A stretch of DNA of 64,000 nt from DASUXY01 sp035301985 (GCA_035301985.1 DATGTE010000028.1:151191-215190), one strand, 5' to 3'; shown: positions 1 through 9,577, counted from the stretch's first letter. Program-made: numbers and translations. The notes: generated by a model from the sequence alone, not told the origin.

Positions 1-275
1 CGCCAGAAGAACTGTTCCGTATCGATCCAAATAAATGTGTCGGACTTAGTATTAGTCCAGAGAAGCTGTATGATATTCGTAAAGAGAGGCTTAAGGCTTT
101 AGGTCTTGGGGATCAGGCGATTTACGCCAATATAAAACGAATCCACCAGGAGCTTGAACACTTTAATAAAATTATCGATAAGATTGGATGTCGTGTTATT
201 GATGTTTCGAATAAGGCTGTTGAAGAAACAGCGAATATCATCTTACAATTTACCCAAAATGGAATCCGTAAATAA
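1..275 (+). CDS. yqfL: YqfL/PpsR-family phosphotransferase, C-terminal part
   Basis: An open frame enters from the left edge (codons from base 3) and ends at TAA 273-275, giving about 90 C-terminal residues. The translation resembles the end of the DUF299 pyruvate phosphate dikinase/PEP synthase regulatory family: it begins near PEELFRIDPNKCVGLSISPE and ends with a VIDVSNKAVEETANIIL-like helix. Family members are bifunctional kinase/pyrophosphorylases; in Bacillus YqfL lies just upstream of the dnaG-sigA region, which fits the neighbours here. The catalytic P-loop lies outside the window, so activity cannot be judged. Family assignment rests on recognition of the C-terminus and on synteny. 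Confidence 0.8.
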   Translation, partial: PEELFRIDPNKCVGLSISPEKLYDIRKERLKALGLGDQAIYANIKRIHQELEHFNKIIDKIGCRVIDVSNKAVEETANIILQFTQNGIRK

Positions 276-836
276 AAATCAGAAGCTTTTTTGTAGTATT
301 TATACGAAAAATGTATTATAATTTGTCTTTGTGTAAAGATAGAAAAACGTACTTATGTTCCAAAACTAAATCAATGGATGTAATCCAAAGATAAATGTTA
401 TACCTAGCTAGAAGAGGAAGGAATTCTGAATAATTAAACATTATGATTATAAGCAGGAATCCTATGTTATGATGTAGAATAGTTATAATGTACGGCAGAA
501 AAATGTTTTATGAGTCTTTCTTACCATTTTCAAAAAAGGCACTGAAGAGTGAGTACTATAGAAGAAACTAATTTTCTGTCGAATTCCAACGGATTACACG
601 ATATTTAAGATTGATCCATATGATCCTTCTACGTCAATCCCATACAAAGGAAGGAAATTTTTTTCGACATTTTAAAAAATTTGTCGAAAAAAAGGGTTTT
701 TAGTAGGGACAACGAATTACTATTATGTAGGAACTTTTATCAATCGAAAAAACCATTATAAAAGTCCTAGGAGTCTAAATGTTCATGACGAAATCGATAT
801 GTTTATTTTATAACTAGCTAAAGCTTGGTGGTTTGA
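276..836. other. Non-coding leader between yqfL and dnaG
   Basis: No convincing coding region lies in these 561 bases. In Bacillus subtilis a DUF188 gene (yqxD) usually precedes dnaG; I find no trace of its start motif here. The stretch is AT-rich and holds a perfect 12-bp inverted repeat (listed separately) and several TATAAT-like hexamers, for example near 314-319, without a well-spaced -35. It probably contains the promoter region of dnaG-rpoD, but I cannot place a promoter with confidence. Confidence 0.6.
658..693. repeat. Perfect 12-bp inverted repeat upstream of dnaG
   Basis: Arm TTTTTTTCGACA (658-669) is exactly complementary to TGTCGAAAAAAA (682-693), with a 12-base A/T loop. As RNA it would form a hairpin with seven A-U pairs at its base and a CGACA/TGTCG upper stem. 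It could be a bidirectional terminator or an operator palindrome; the run after the stem (GGGTTTTTAG) is not a clean U-tract, so its role is open. Confidence 0.6.
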
Positions 837-2648
837 ATGACGATGCATATACAGGAAGAAAAAATTGAAGAAATTCGTACAACAAATGATATAGTCGATG
901 TCGTTAGTGAATATGTACAATTAAAAAAACAAGGGAGAAACTTTTTTGGTCTTTGTCCTTTCCATGATGAAAAAACGCCTTCCTTTTCAGTTACACAGGA
1001 AAAACAAATTTTTCATTGTTTTGGCTGTGGAAAAGGCGGAAACGTGATTACTTTTATTATGGAAATTGAAGGATATAGCTTTATTGAGGCGATTCAACTT
1101 CTTGCTAAACGGAGCGGTATACAGTTACCTAAAGCCTCCCTTCAAAAAAATGCGCAGTCAGGTGAAAGTCAACAACTTTTATCTGCATATGGCTGGTTGA
1201 CTAAACTGTACCATCATCTATTAAGGCATACAAGGGATGGTGTTGAAGGATATCGATATTTACAAGAGCGAGGTCTTACCGATGAGGTGATCGATGTTTT
1301 TCAACTTGGCTTTTCTCCTAACGTCAAAAATTTCACGGCAACATTTCTCGAAAAGAAAGGTTTTCACCAACAACTTTTGATTAAATCAGGAATATTGTCT
1401 GAAAAGGATCAACATCGTATCATTGATCGTTTCCAAGGCAGGGTTATTTTTCCAATTCGCAATCATTTAGGTAAAACCGTTGGATTTGGAGGACGAATTA
1501 TTTCTGATGAGGGACCTAAATATTTAAACAGCTCCGAGAATAGTCTTTTTCATAAAAGCAGCTTATTGTATAATTTTGATTTGGCTAGAAAACATATTCG
1601 AAAACAGAATGAAGTGATTTTGTTCGAAGGATATATGGATGTAATTGCTAGCTACCAAGCAGGTGTGAAAAATGTTGTGGCAACCTTAGGTACAGCATTA
1701 ACAGAGACACAAGCAAGACTCTTACGAAGGTATGTCGACACAGTTGTCATTTGTTATGACATGGATCAAGCAGGCATTGAAGGAACTTTTAAAGCCGCTG
1801 ACTTATTACGACAAGCGGGATGTGAAGTAAAAGTTGCTCAACTGACCGATGGTTTGGACCCCGATAGCTATATTGCCACATATGGGGCGGAGTCCTTTCA
1901 ACAAAAAGTTATCCAAGCAAGCGAAACATTTATCGGCTTTTATATAAATCAATTAAAAAGTACATTCAATTTAAGCATAGAAGGAGATCGAGTCAGATAT
2001 ATTGAAGAAGTGACCAAACAGCTAGCTACGGTTACAAGCTCGATTGAAAGGGAATATTATTTAAGAAACCTGAGTAATGAATTCAACATTTCAATGGACA
2101 CATTGGTTCGTGAAGTGAAGAAACATCGACGACATACCGGTGGACAAAAGGATAAGAGTGATGAAGAAAGATATGCTAATAAAGTAAGCAGTATTTATCA
2201 ATCCAAAAAATTGCGACCAGCTTATTTCAATGCTGAGCGGCAACTTATTGCCCATATGTTGCAGGATCGTTGGATTGCTGAGCAGGTACAGGAGGAGTTA
2301 GGAGCATCATTTAACGTTGATGACCATAAGATTATTGCAACACACCTTTACGCTTTCTACGAAGAAGGGCAACCAGCAGACGTTAGTTTGTTTGTCGAAA
2401 GGTTACAGGAAGAACGCCTAAAAAAAACAGTGACTGAAATTGCAATGCTTCCATTAGTTGAAAGTATTAGCGATCGAGAAATAGCTGACTATATTCGTGT
2501 CATTCAAACGGAGACCACAGCCGTTCCAAGTATTCAATCTCTGAAAGAACAACAAAAAATAGCTGAACAACAACAAAACCCACTGAAAGCGGCTGAAATC
2601 GGAATGAACATCATAGAACTGCAAAAAAGAATAAAGCAATCAAATTGA
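837..2648 (+). CDS. dnaG: DNA primase DnaG
   Basis: 603 residues, normal for bacterial primase, which makes RNA primers at the replication fork with DnaB/DnaC-type helicase. The N-terminal CHC2 zinc-binding domain is visible (C40, H43, C61, C64, with CPFHDEKTPSF). The TOPRIM catalytic core follows, with FEGYMDVI (E264) and the acidic pair in CYDMD (D308, D310). A helical, glutamine-rich C-terminus corresponds to the helicase-interaction domain. Start at ATG 837; ATG 843 is an alternative two codons later, and the upstream GGTGG is a modest ribosome binding site. The gene ends 31 bases before rpoD, as in the classical dnaG-sigA operon. Confidence 0.97.
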   Translation: MTMHIQEEKIEEIRTTNDIVDVVSEYVQLKKQGRNFFGLCPFHDEKTPSFSVTQEKQIFHCFGCGKGGNVITFIMEIEGYSFIEAIQLLAKRSGIQLPKASLQKNAQSGESQQLLSAYGWLTKLYHHLLRHTRDGVEGYRYLQERGLTDEVIDVFQLGFSPNVKNFTATFLEKKGFHQQLLIKSGILSEKDQHRIIDRFQGRVIFPIRNHLGKTVGFGGRIISDEGPKYLNSSENSLFHKSSLLYNFDLARKHIRKQNEVILFEGYMDVIASYQAGVKNVVATLGTALTETQARLLRRYVDTVVICYDMDQAGIEGTFKAADLLRQAGCEVKVAQLTDGLDPDSYIATYGAESFQQKVIQASETFIGFYINQLKSTFNLSIEGDRVRYIEEVTKQLATVTSSIEREYYLRNLSNEFNISMDTLVREVKKHRRHTGGQKDKSDEERYANKVSSIYQSKKLRPAYFNAERQLIAHMLQDRWIAEQVQEELGASFNVDDHKIIATHLYAFYEEGQPADVSLFVERLQEERLKKTVTEIAMLPLVESISDREIADYIRVIQTETTAVPSIQSLKEQQKIAEQQQNPLKAAEIGMNIIELQKRIKQSN

Positions 2649-2679
2649 GTGTTTATGTAGTCTGGAAGGAGGGGGACTC

Positions 2680-3804
2680 ATGACCAAAAATAAATCTTCA
2701 CAAACGAAAGAAAATGAATATGAGTTAACATTGGAACAAGCAAAAGAAGAACTCGTGGAAATGGGGAAAAAGCGAGGTACATTAGCATATGAGGAAATTG
2801 CTGATCGCCTATCCCATTTTGAAATCGAGTCAGAACAAATGGATGAGTTTTATGAGTACTTGGGTGACCAAGGCATTGAAGTGATTGGTGAAACAGATGA
2901 TGATCCTAGTATGAAGGAAATTTCTGAGGAAGAAGAATCTAGTTCCGAGGATTTAAGTGTTCCGCTTGGAATAAAAATCAACGACCCCGTAAGGATGTAT
3001 TTAAAGGAAATCGGCAGGGTTGACTTGTTAACTGCTGAACAAGAAGTTGAGTTAGCTACTCGAATCAAAGCCGGTGACGAAGTGGCAAAACGTCGTTTAG
3101 CAGAGGCAAACCTACGACTCGTCGTGAGTATAGCGAAGCGTTATGTAGGGCGTGGTATGTTGTTTCTTGATTTGATTCAAGAAGGAAATATGGGCTTGAT
3201 GAAAGCAGTTGAAAAATTCGACCATACAAAAGGCTTTAAGTTCAGCACGTACGCTACATGGTGGATTCGCCAAGCGATTACTAGGGCGATTGCCGACCAA
3301 GCACGAACGATTCGGATTCCCGTTCATATGGTTGAAACAATCAATAAACTGATCCGTGTCCAACGTCAGCTCTTGCAAGATTTAGGTCGCGAACCAACAC
3401 CGGAAGAAATCGGTGAAGAAATGGATCTTACCCCAGAACGTGTTCGCGAGATCTTGAAAATTGCTCAAGAGCCGGTATCATTAGAAACTCCAATAGGTGA
3501 AGAAGATGATTCACACTTAGGAGACTTCATCGAAGACCAGGAAGCCGTTTCGCCGTCTGATCATGCAGCCTACGAGCTATTAAAAGAGCAACTTGAAGAT
3601 GTTCTTGACACGCTGACAGACCGAGAAGAAAACGTGTTGCGTTTGCGATTTGGGCTCGATGATGGGCGAACTCGTACGCTAGAAGAAGTTGGTAAGGTAT
3701 TCGGTGTAACTAGGGAACGAATTCGCCAAATTGAAGCCAAAGCTCTCCGCAAGCTAAGACATCCGAGCCGTAGCAAGCAACTAAAAGACTTTTTAGAGGA
3801 ATAA
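2680..3804 (+). CDS. rpoD: RNA polymerase housekeeping sigma factor SigA (RpoD)
   Basis: 374 residues, the usual length of Bacillus sigma-A. The acidic N-terminus (region 1.1) is followed by region 1.2 (DPVRMYLKEIGRVDLLT), region 2 with the promoter-melting helix YATWWIRQAITRAIADQ, region 3, and region 4.2 with TRERIRQIEAKALRKLRHP for -35 recognition. It directs RNA polymerase to TTGACA/TATAAT promoters like those found before the tRNA cluster in this window. A strong ribosome binding site (GGAAGGAGGGGGA) lies just before ATG 2680, and the short gap to dnaG supports cotranscription. Confidence 0.98.
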   Translation: MTKNKSSQTKENEYELTLEQAKEELVEMGKKRGTLAYEEIADRLSHFEIESEQMDEFYEYLGDQGIEVIGETDDDPSMKEISEEEESSSEDLSVPLGIKINDPVRMYLKEIGRVDLLTAEQEVELATRIKAGDEVAKRRLAEANLRLVVSIAKRYVGRGMLFLDLIQEGNMGLMKAVEKFDHTKGFKFSTYATWWIRQAITRAIADQARTIRIPVHMVETINKLIRVQRQLLQDLGREPTPEEIGEEMDLTPERVREILKIAQEPVSLETPIGEEDDSHLGDFIEDQEAVSPSDHAAYELLKEQLEDVLDTLTDREENVLRLRFGLDDGRTRTLEEVGKVFGVTRERIRQIEAKALRKLRHPSRSKQLKDFLEE

Positions 3805-4610
3805 TCATCCATCCGGTTGAAAGCCTCGGCGTCATTTTGACTGTGCATTCAACAAACAATAAGTACAGGGACAAAATAGATAAGCATTGTATCCTTGTGC
3901 TTTTGTTCTGTTGTGCCTGAGCTGACTGATTAAACGGTACGAATACTCAACAAAATCAGTGAAAACAAGCGTTTTTGTTTTGTATTGGAGTGAAATGAAT
4001 GGCTGTTCGTCATACGACAGTCATTCATAAAATAAACGATTGAAAAGCACTTACTTTCTGAAAAATATAGCGATCATCTTCCTTCGTGCTTTGTATATAA
4101 ACGGTGAAGGCGTTGAAAAAATATTACAGAAGCGAAAACAGAACAACTTCTAAATGATCATCAATACGATAATTGTTATCCTATTGATATCGTTTTCATG
4201 AATTATAACTTATTTTACCGAAAGTCAGCCCATTTTGCAAACCGGTATGTTACGTCTTCATTTACACAATCGCCATCGCTGCTTAAAAAGAAATGCATGA
4301 AATATTTTCACATATCGTTTATTGACAGTTTATTATTGATGTTGTTGCATCGTTCATACATAGATGGACGACTGAACACTAGATTTTATTGCGATTACAC
4401 ATGTTATCATAATTATATGGATTTTTATTGGTAAGAAACGTAGCTATAAATGCTCGACAATTAGTGGGTTTATCGGTGTTTTTCTTACAATGGTCCTTAA
4501 CATTTTATAGTCTTTTTTATCATAACCCTTTAAACTCATGACGATATCGAGTAAAATAAATATAGTTTGGTTAAAAACGAATATGGGAGTACATAAGGAG
4601 GAAAAATACA
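3805..4610. other. Long non-coding gap between rpoD and cccA
   Basis: 806 bases without a supportable gene. The longest open frame (4198-4434, plus strand) lacks a ribosome binding site and encodes a tyrosine/histidine-rich peptide with no recognisable domain, so I do not call it. An imperfect hairpin near 3874-3909 (ACAAAA/TTTTGT outer pairs) might end rpoD transcription but is weak. The size of the gap suggests a decayed gene, but no remnant could be identified. Confidence 0.5.
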
Positions 4611-4988
4611 ATGAGTAAACGACCTTTAGTCGTATATGGGTTAATTGCTGGTTTAGGACTCGCTGCAGTTATTCTCATTTCATTCCTTGGTGCAAACCAA
4701 CGAGAAGATATTTTGTTGGCTGAAGAAGGTGGCGAAGTCGAAGAACAGCAAGAAGGAGAAACAGCAAATAGTCCAGAAGACGTATTCAAATCAAACTGTG
4801 CATCATGCCATGGTGAAGATTTATCTGGAGGTGGTGGCCCGGATTTGACACAAATTGGTGGTAAATTATCTGCAGATGAGATTAAAGAAATCATTTTAAA
4901 TGGTACAGAGAGTGGTGCTATGCCTCCAATCGACCTTCCGGACCCAGAAGCAGAAGAATTAGCAAAATGGCTTGAAGAGAAAAAATAA
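4611..4988 (+). CDS. cccA: Cytochrome c-550, membrane-anchored
   Basis: 125 residues: a short basic start, one N-terminal membrane anchor (about residues 7-27), an acidic linker rich in E and Q (38-55), and a class I cytochrome c domain with a single CASCH haem motif (C63, C66, H67) and a distal methionine in GAMPP (M104). It carries electrons on the outer face of the membrane between the bc complex and a caa3-type oxidase. Start chosen at ATG 4611 after AAGGAGGAAAA. CccA follows sigA in Bacillus subtilis, matching this position. Confidence 0.93.
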   Translation: MSKRPLVVYGLIAGLGLAAVILISFLGANQREDILLAEEGGEVEEQQEGETANSPEDVFKSNCASCHGEDLSGGGGPDLTQIGGKLSADEIKEIILNGTESGAMPPIDLPDPEAEELAKWLEEKK

Positions 4989-5010
4989 GGATATAAGATT
5001 TAAAAAGAGA

Positions 5011-5042
5011 GCTTTCTGCGCAAACAGAAAGCTTTTCTTTTC
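5011..5042 (+). terminator. Rho-independent terminator after cccA
   Basis: Stem GCTTTCTG (5011-5018) pairs with CAGAAAGC (5025-5032) around a CGCAAA loop and is followed by TTTTCTTTT. It lies 22 bases after the cccA stop. Confidence 0.85.
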
Positions 5043-5066
5043 TAAAGGAATGAGAAAGGGACGCAT

Positions 5067-5780
5067 ATGGAGAAGAGAACGATTCAGCTTTCAAAACGCT
5101 TGCAAACGGTTGCCTCATTTTTATCAGCAGGGACAACGTTTGCAGATATTGGTTCAGACCATGCTTATTTACCTTGTTATGTTTGTTTACGCGATTCATC
5201 AGCACAAGCTATTGCCGGTGAAGTGAATGTTGGCCCGTACAAACGTGCCTTGAAAACCGTTCAACATTTCCAATTAGAACAACAAATTGATGTTCGTTTA
5301 GGAAGTGGGTTGTCAATTCTTCGTCCAGGGGAAGTTTGTGAAATTGTGATCGCAGGCATGGGTGGATCATTGATACGGACCATTTTGGAAGAGGGGAAGG
5401 ATAACTTAGCTGGTGTTGAGCGGATTATCGCCCAGCCGAATATCGATGAAAGAAGTGTGAGACGCTGGTTAACACGTCATCGTTTTCTCATCACGTATGA
5501 GAAACTTATTGAGGAAAACGGTCATTTTTATGAAGTGATTGTGGCAGACCAACAACCAGCTTATTCAATGAAGTCTCGTTTGTCTGAAAAGGCATTACTT
5601 TTCGGTCCAAAATTACTCGAAAGGAAATCCCCTCTTTTTGTGCAAAAATGGAAAGGTGAATATAAGAAACGCTTTCGTCTCATTCAACAAATGAAACAAG
5701 CACAATCACTACCAAACGAAAAAATTGTGCAATTAAAAAAGGAAATAGATTGGATTGAGGAGGTTTTAAAAGATGGCTAA
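5067..5780 (+). CDS. trmK: tRNA (adenine22-N1)-methyltransferase TrmK
   Basis: 237 residues. TrmK uses S-adenosylmethionine to methylate A22 in the D-loop of tRNAs. The N-terminal Rossmann domain shows the SAM-binding motif FADIGSDHAYLP (residues 25-36) and the family signature IVIAGMGGSLI further on; the C-terminal part is a lysine-rich coiled coil typical of the family. Start at ATG 5067 after AAAGGGACGC. It overlaps the next gene by 8 bases, the usual trmK-Nif3 arrangement downstream of sigA in Bacilli. Confidence 0.92.
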   Translation: MEKRTIQLSKRLQTVASFLSAGTTFADIGSDHAYLPCYVCLRDSSAQAIAGEVNVGPYKRALKTVQHFQLEQQIDVRLGSGLSILRPGEVCEIVIAGMGGSLIRTILEEGKDNLAGVERIIAQPNIDERSVRRWLTRHRFLITYEKLIEENGHFYEVIVADQQPAYSMKSRLSEKALLFGPKLLERKSPLFVQKWKGEYKKRFRLIQQMKQAQSLPNEKIVQLKKEIDWIEEVLKDG

Positions 5781-6888
5781 ACATTTGACAAATGAAACAA
5801 TTTTTAAATTGATGGAGAAGTGGGCTCCACTACATTTAGCGTATGATTGGGATTCAGTTGGTTTACAAGTAGGTTCGTATCATCAACCGGTTAAAAAAAT
5901 TATGATAACGTTGGATGTTGTTGAAGAAGTTGTCGATGAAGCGATAGAAAAAGATGTAGACTTAATCATCGCTCACCATCCGTTGTTATTTAAACCCGTT
6001 CAACAGTTGAACGTTGACCAACCTAGAGGACGCATCCTTCAAAAATTATTGCAACACAATATATCGGTTTATGCATCCCATACAAATCTTGATGTAGCAA
6101 ATGGTGGTGTGAATGATCTGTTATGCGAAGCGTTAGGTATGGAACCGAAAGATGTAATAGTTGAGACGGATACAGAGAAACTTTATAAAATAGCTGTTTT
6201 TGTTCCTGTTTCATATATGAACGAAGTACTCGATGCTTTAAGTGATGCCGGAGCAGGGCACATTGGGAATTACAGTCATTGTACCTTTCAAACTGAAGGC
6301 CAAGGAACATTTAAACCACTTGAAGGTACGGATCCGTTTATCGGTACACAAAATACGTTAGAAAAAGTGCAAGAAGTGAAAGTGGAAACCATAGTGGAAG
6401 CATCCAAGTTAACAGCTGCAACGAAGTCAATGATTCGAGCACATCCATATGAAGAGGTCGCCTACGATATTTATCCATTGCAAAATAAAGGACCAACTTA
6501 TGGGATTGGAAGAATTGGAAAAATGAAGGAGAACATGACTCTTCAAGCTTTATGCGAACGTGTGAAGAAAGCATATGATGTACCAGCTGTTAGAGTCACT
6601 GGAGACCTTGAGCAAAACATTCAAAACGTTGCTGTACTCGGTGGAAGTGGAGAAAAATATATCAAAGATGCACAAGCAAAAGGAGCGGATGTTTTAATTA
6701 CAGGTGATATAACATTTCATCAAGCTCTCGATGCAAAAGCTATGGGAATGTGCATTATTGACCCTGGACATCACGTTGAAAAAATTATGAAAGAAGGAAC
6801 GAAGAAATATCTTGAACATGAACTGCAAGGTGAAACTATTACGGTAATCACGTCTACTATTCATACAGAACCTTTTACCTTTGTGTAA
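5773..6888 (+). CDS. yqfO: Nif3-like dinuclear metal-centre protein YqfO
   Basis: 371 residues, the long Nif3 form with an inserted PII/CutA-like domain in the middle (about 125-230). Metal-binding residues are visible: IIAHHPLLF (H68, H69), SHTNLD (H103, D107), and a C-terminal GDITFHQA followed by DPGHHVEKI. Nif3 proteins form toroidal hexamers with a two-metal site; proposed roles include GTP cyclohydrolase I type 2-like activity, but the physiological substrate is unsettled. It overlaps trmK (start ATG 5773), so the two are cotranscribed and translationally coupled. Confidence 0.9.
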   Translation: MAKHLTNETIFKLMEKWAPLHLAYDWDSVGLQVGSYHQPVKKIMITLDVVEEVVDEAIEKDVDLIIAHHPLLFKPVQQLNVDQPRGRILQKLLQHNISVYASHTNLDVANGGVNDLLCEALGMEPKDVIVETDTEKLYKIAVFVPVSYMNEVLDALSDAGAGHIGNYSHCTFQTEGQGTFKPLEGTDPFIGTQNTLEKVQEVKVETIVEASKLTAATKSMIRAHPYEEVAYDIYPLQNKGPTYGIGRIGKMKENMTLQALCERVKKAYDVPAVRVTGDLEQNIQNVAVLGGSGEKYIKDAQAKGADVLITGDITFHQALDAKAMGMCIIDPGHHVEKIMKEGTKKYLEHELQGETITVITSTIHTEPFTFV

Positions 6889-6964
6889 AACAGTATCTTT
6901 TTGTTAGTATATATTGTACTATATAGAAGCTAGACGTTGATGTTCGCGAAGGAGGCGTCATAAA

Positions 6965-8278
6965 ATGGCCATGAACCTTTTCAATGAATTTTCCTTCCGT
7001 CCAATTTTAGTTGATGTGATTCACAAGCTTCATTTTCAACAACCGACGGAAATTCAAGAGCAGGCAATTCCTGCCATCTTAAAGGGTAGAAGTATTATCG
7101 GACAATCACAAACAGGATCTGGGAAAACGCATGCCTATCTATTGCCACTATTTAATGAAATAGATGAAGGAAAAAGCGATGTACAGTTTATCATTACAGC
7201 CCCGACTAGGGAACTGGCTATGCAGATCCATGACAAAATAAAAGAGATTGTCCATCATGCGAATAAAGAGCATGAATGGAGGTCTCAGTTGCTCGTGGGC
7301 GGAATCGATAAAATGAGAGCTACCCAAAAGTTAAAAAACCCTCCGCAAATTATTGTAGGAACGCCGGGAACAATTTTGGATATGGTCGATCGCCAAGTGC
7401 TATCGATTTATTCAGCGACACATTTTGTTATCGATGAAGCTGATCTCATGCTCGATATGGGCTTTATTGAAGAAATCGATCAATTATTAGTCCGGGCTAA
7501 GCAAGATATTCAACTTCTCGTTTTTTCAGCTACCATTCCAAAACGTCTCGCACATTTTATGAAGAAATATTTGAGGAACCCATTGTTTGTGAAAGTTGAT
7601 GACAGTCTTTTGCCAGAAACAATCGAGCATCGGCTCATCCATTTGAAACACCGGAATCCGACCGATTTGATCATCGACCTTTCTAAAATATTTCAACCAT
7701 ACGTAGCCATCATCTTCGTAAACGGGAAGGAAGAAGCCGATCAAACGGTGCAAACGTTATACCAAAAAGGTTTAGAAGTTGGCCTATTACACGGAGGATT
7801 AACGCCACGTGAACGCAAACGCGTTTTAAAAGATATCGAAAATCTTCGCTATCAATACGTCGTTGCAACAGATTTGGCATCGCGAGGAATTGATATTAAA
7901 GGCGTGAGTCACGTCATCAATGCCGAACTTCCGAAAGAGGAAGATTTTTATATACATCGCGTTGGAAGAACCGCTCGAGCAGGTATGGAAGGAACGGCGA
8001 TTAGTTTTTATACGGATGAAGATATTCCGTTGATTAAAAAACTTGAGCAAAAAGGGATTCCTTTTATTTATACAGATGTAAAAGATGGACGTTGGAAAAA
8101 AGCCAAACCGTGGAATCAACGCCACCGTCGTAAAAATGTACGAACGCATTTGGATCAAGAAGCGTGGAAACGCATAAAGAAACCAAAAAAAGTTAAGCCT
8201 GGATATAAGAAAAAAATGAAAAAGAAACATGCAGAAATGAAGCGAAAGCTGATGAAGAAAAAGAGCTATAAAAAGTAA
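6965..8278 (+). CDS. cshB: DEAD-box RNA helicase CshB
   Basis: 437 residues. Motifs in order: Q motif (QQPTEIQEQAIP), Walker A (SQTGSGKTHA), PTRELA, GTPGT, DEAD box (VIDEADLML), SAT (VFSATIP), ATDLASRGID and the arginine-finger motif HRVGRTARAG. The C-terminal about 55 residues are extremely basic (K/R-rich), as expected for an RNA-binding tail. CshB acts in cold adaptation and RNA turnover or ribosome maturation. GAAGGAGGCG precedes ATG 6965; ATG 6971 is an in-frame alternative. It is followed after 32 bases by nfo, the order known from Bacillus (yqfR-yqfS). Confidence 0.92.
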   Translation: MAMNLFNEFSFRPILVDVIHKLHFQQPTEIQEQAIPAILKGRSIIGQSQTGSGKTHAYLLPLFNEIDEGKSDVQFIITAPTRELAMQIHDKIKEIVHHANKEHEWRSQLLVGGIDKMRATQKLKNPPQIIVGTPGTILDMVDRQVLSIYSATHFVIDEADLMLDMGFIEEIDQLLVRAKQDIQLLVFSATIPKRLAHFMKKYLRNPLFVKVDDSLLPETIEHRLIHLKHRNPTDLIIDLSKIFQPYVAIIFVNGKEEADQTVQTLYQKGLEVGLLHGGLTPRERKRVLKDIENLRYQYVVATDLASRGIDIKGVSHVINAELPKEEDFYIHRVGRTARAGMEGTAISFYTDEDIPLIKKLEQKGIPFIYTDVKDGRWKKAKPWNQRHRRKNVRTHLDQEAWKRIKKPKKVKPGYKKKMKKKHAEMKRKLMKKKSYKK

Positions 8279-8310
8279 GTGTCGAATTGCAATAGGAGAG
8301 GTGGAATAAA

Positions 8311-9204
8311 TTGTTACAAATAGGTTCACACGTTTCAATGAAAGGAAAAAAGATGCTGCTCGGTGCGAGTGAAGAAGCAGCATCCTATGATGCAAATACA
8401 TTTATGATTTACACAGGAGCACCACAAAACACGCGAAGAAGACCACTGGAGGAATTGAATATTGAGTCTGGTCGGGAGCATATGAAAGCTCATGGAATAT
8501 CCAATATTATTGTCCATGCTCCGTATATTATTAATATTGCCAATACAAAAAAACAAGCAACATTTGAATTGGGCGTAAGATTTCTTAGAAGTGAAATTGA
8601 CCGAACAGCAGCCATTGGAGCAAAACAAATTGTTTTGCATCCAGGTGCACATGTCGGAGCTGGTGCAGATACAGGGATTAAAAGAATTGTCGAGGGTTTA
8701 AATGAGGTATTGGAAGATGACCGCGATGTGCAAATTGCTCTAGAAACGATGGCTGGTAAAGGTACAGAAATTGGGAGAAGTTTTGATGAATTAGCGAAAA
8801 TCATCGATGGTGTAACACATAATGAACGATTATCTGTATGCTTAGACACATGCCATATCCATGATGCAGGATATGACGTCGTTCGAGATTTCGACGGAGT
8901 GTTAAATGAATTTGACAAAATGATCGGTGTCGATCGCATAAAAGTCATTCACGTCAATGATAGTAAAAATGAACGTGGAGCAGCGAAAGACCGTCATGAA
9001 AATATCGGTTTTGGACATATTGGTTTTGAGGCACTTCATTATGTTGTGCACCATCCGCAACTTACCGAATTGCCGAAGATATTAGAAACACCTTATGTAG
9101 GAGAAGATAAGAAGCACAAACAGCCTCCATACAAATTTGAGATCGACATGATTAAAGATGGAAATTTTGATCGAAATTTAAAAGAGAAAATTATGAATCA
9201 GTAA
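8311..9204 (+). CDS. nfo: Endonuclease IV (AP endonuclease)
   Basis: 297 residues with a TIM-barrel fold. Endonuclease IV cleaves the backbone 5' of abasic sites using three zinc ions. Visible family signatures: VHAPYIINIAN, VLHPGAH (zinc histidine), CLDTCHIHDAGYD, and the C-terminal HVNDSKNERGAAKDRH with GFGHIG. The start is TTG 8311, supported by GGAGAGGTGG just upstream and by the conserved beginning LQIGSHVSMKG. It is downstream of cshB with a short gap and likely shares its transcript. Confidence 0.95.
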   Translation: MLQIGSHVSMKGKKMLLGASEEAASYDANTFMIYTGAPQNTRRRPLEELNIESGREHMKAHGISNIIVHAPYIINIANTKKQATFELGVRFLRSEIDRTAAIGAKQIVLHPGAHVGAGADTGIKRIVEGLNEVLEDDRDVQIALETMAGKGTEIGRSFDELAKIIDGVTHNERLSVCLDTCHIHDAGYDVVRDFDGVLNEFDKMIGVDRIKVIHVNDSKNERGAAKDRHENIGFGHIGFEALHYVVHHPQLTELPKILETPYVGEDKKHKQPPYKFEIDMIKDGNFDRNLKEKIMNQ

Positions 9205-9295
9205 GGTCGCGCTTAACATTGATCTCCAATGACAAATGGTTTTTAAATAGGTGAGTCAGGAGTGTAAGAGAGGCTATTTGTGTAAACAATACGTT

Positions 9296-9577
9296 TTAAT
9301 GAAATAAATGTTCAAGGCCGTAGGATTTCACCAAATGGATAAATAATTGTTGACCTTTTTTAGCCGTATGTGGATTTGTCATGTTTGCCAAATCTTGAAA
9401 GATTTTTTCATGTTGTTTCACATCAAACGGGTTGAATGCCTCTTGGTGTATATAGTTAACAATATGGCGAGCTTCCCCTGATGTAATGGAAAATCCATAC
9501 TGTTTACCATAGTCCATGAGTTGTTCGGGTGAGATGTGTTTCAGTTTATTCATCATGATTTCTTTTAAAAATGACAT
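9296..9577 (-). CDS. yqfT: DUF2624 family protein YqfT
   Basis: 93 residues, all-helical, recognised as the small DUF2624 family found next to nfo in Bacilli. No catalytic motif is visible; conserved blocks include LKHISPEQLMDYGKQYGFSI and EAFNPFD. The ribosome binding site AAAGGAG lies a little upstream of the ATG on the minus strand; internal methionines at residues 8 and 9 are alternative starts. It converges on nfo. Function is unknown; the assignment is by family resemblance and neighbourhood. Confidence 0.8.
   Translation of the reverse strand: MSFLKEIMMNKLKHISPEQLMDYGKQYGFSITSGEARHIVNYIHQEAFNPFDVKQHEKIFQDLANMTNPHTAKKGQQLFIHLVKSYGLEHLFH

Noticed and set aside
4198..4434. 78-codon plus-strand open frame after rpoD
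   Set aside because: No ribosome binding site, unusual composition rich in Y, H and C, no recognisable family; probably chance.
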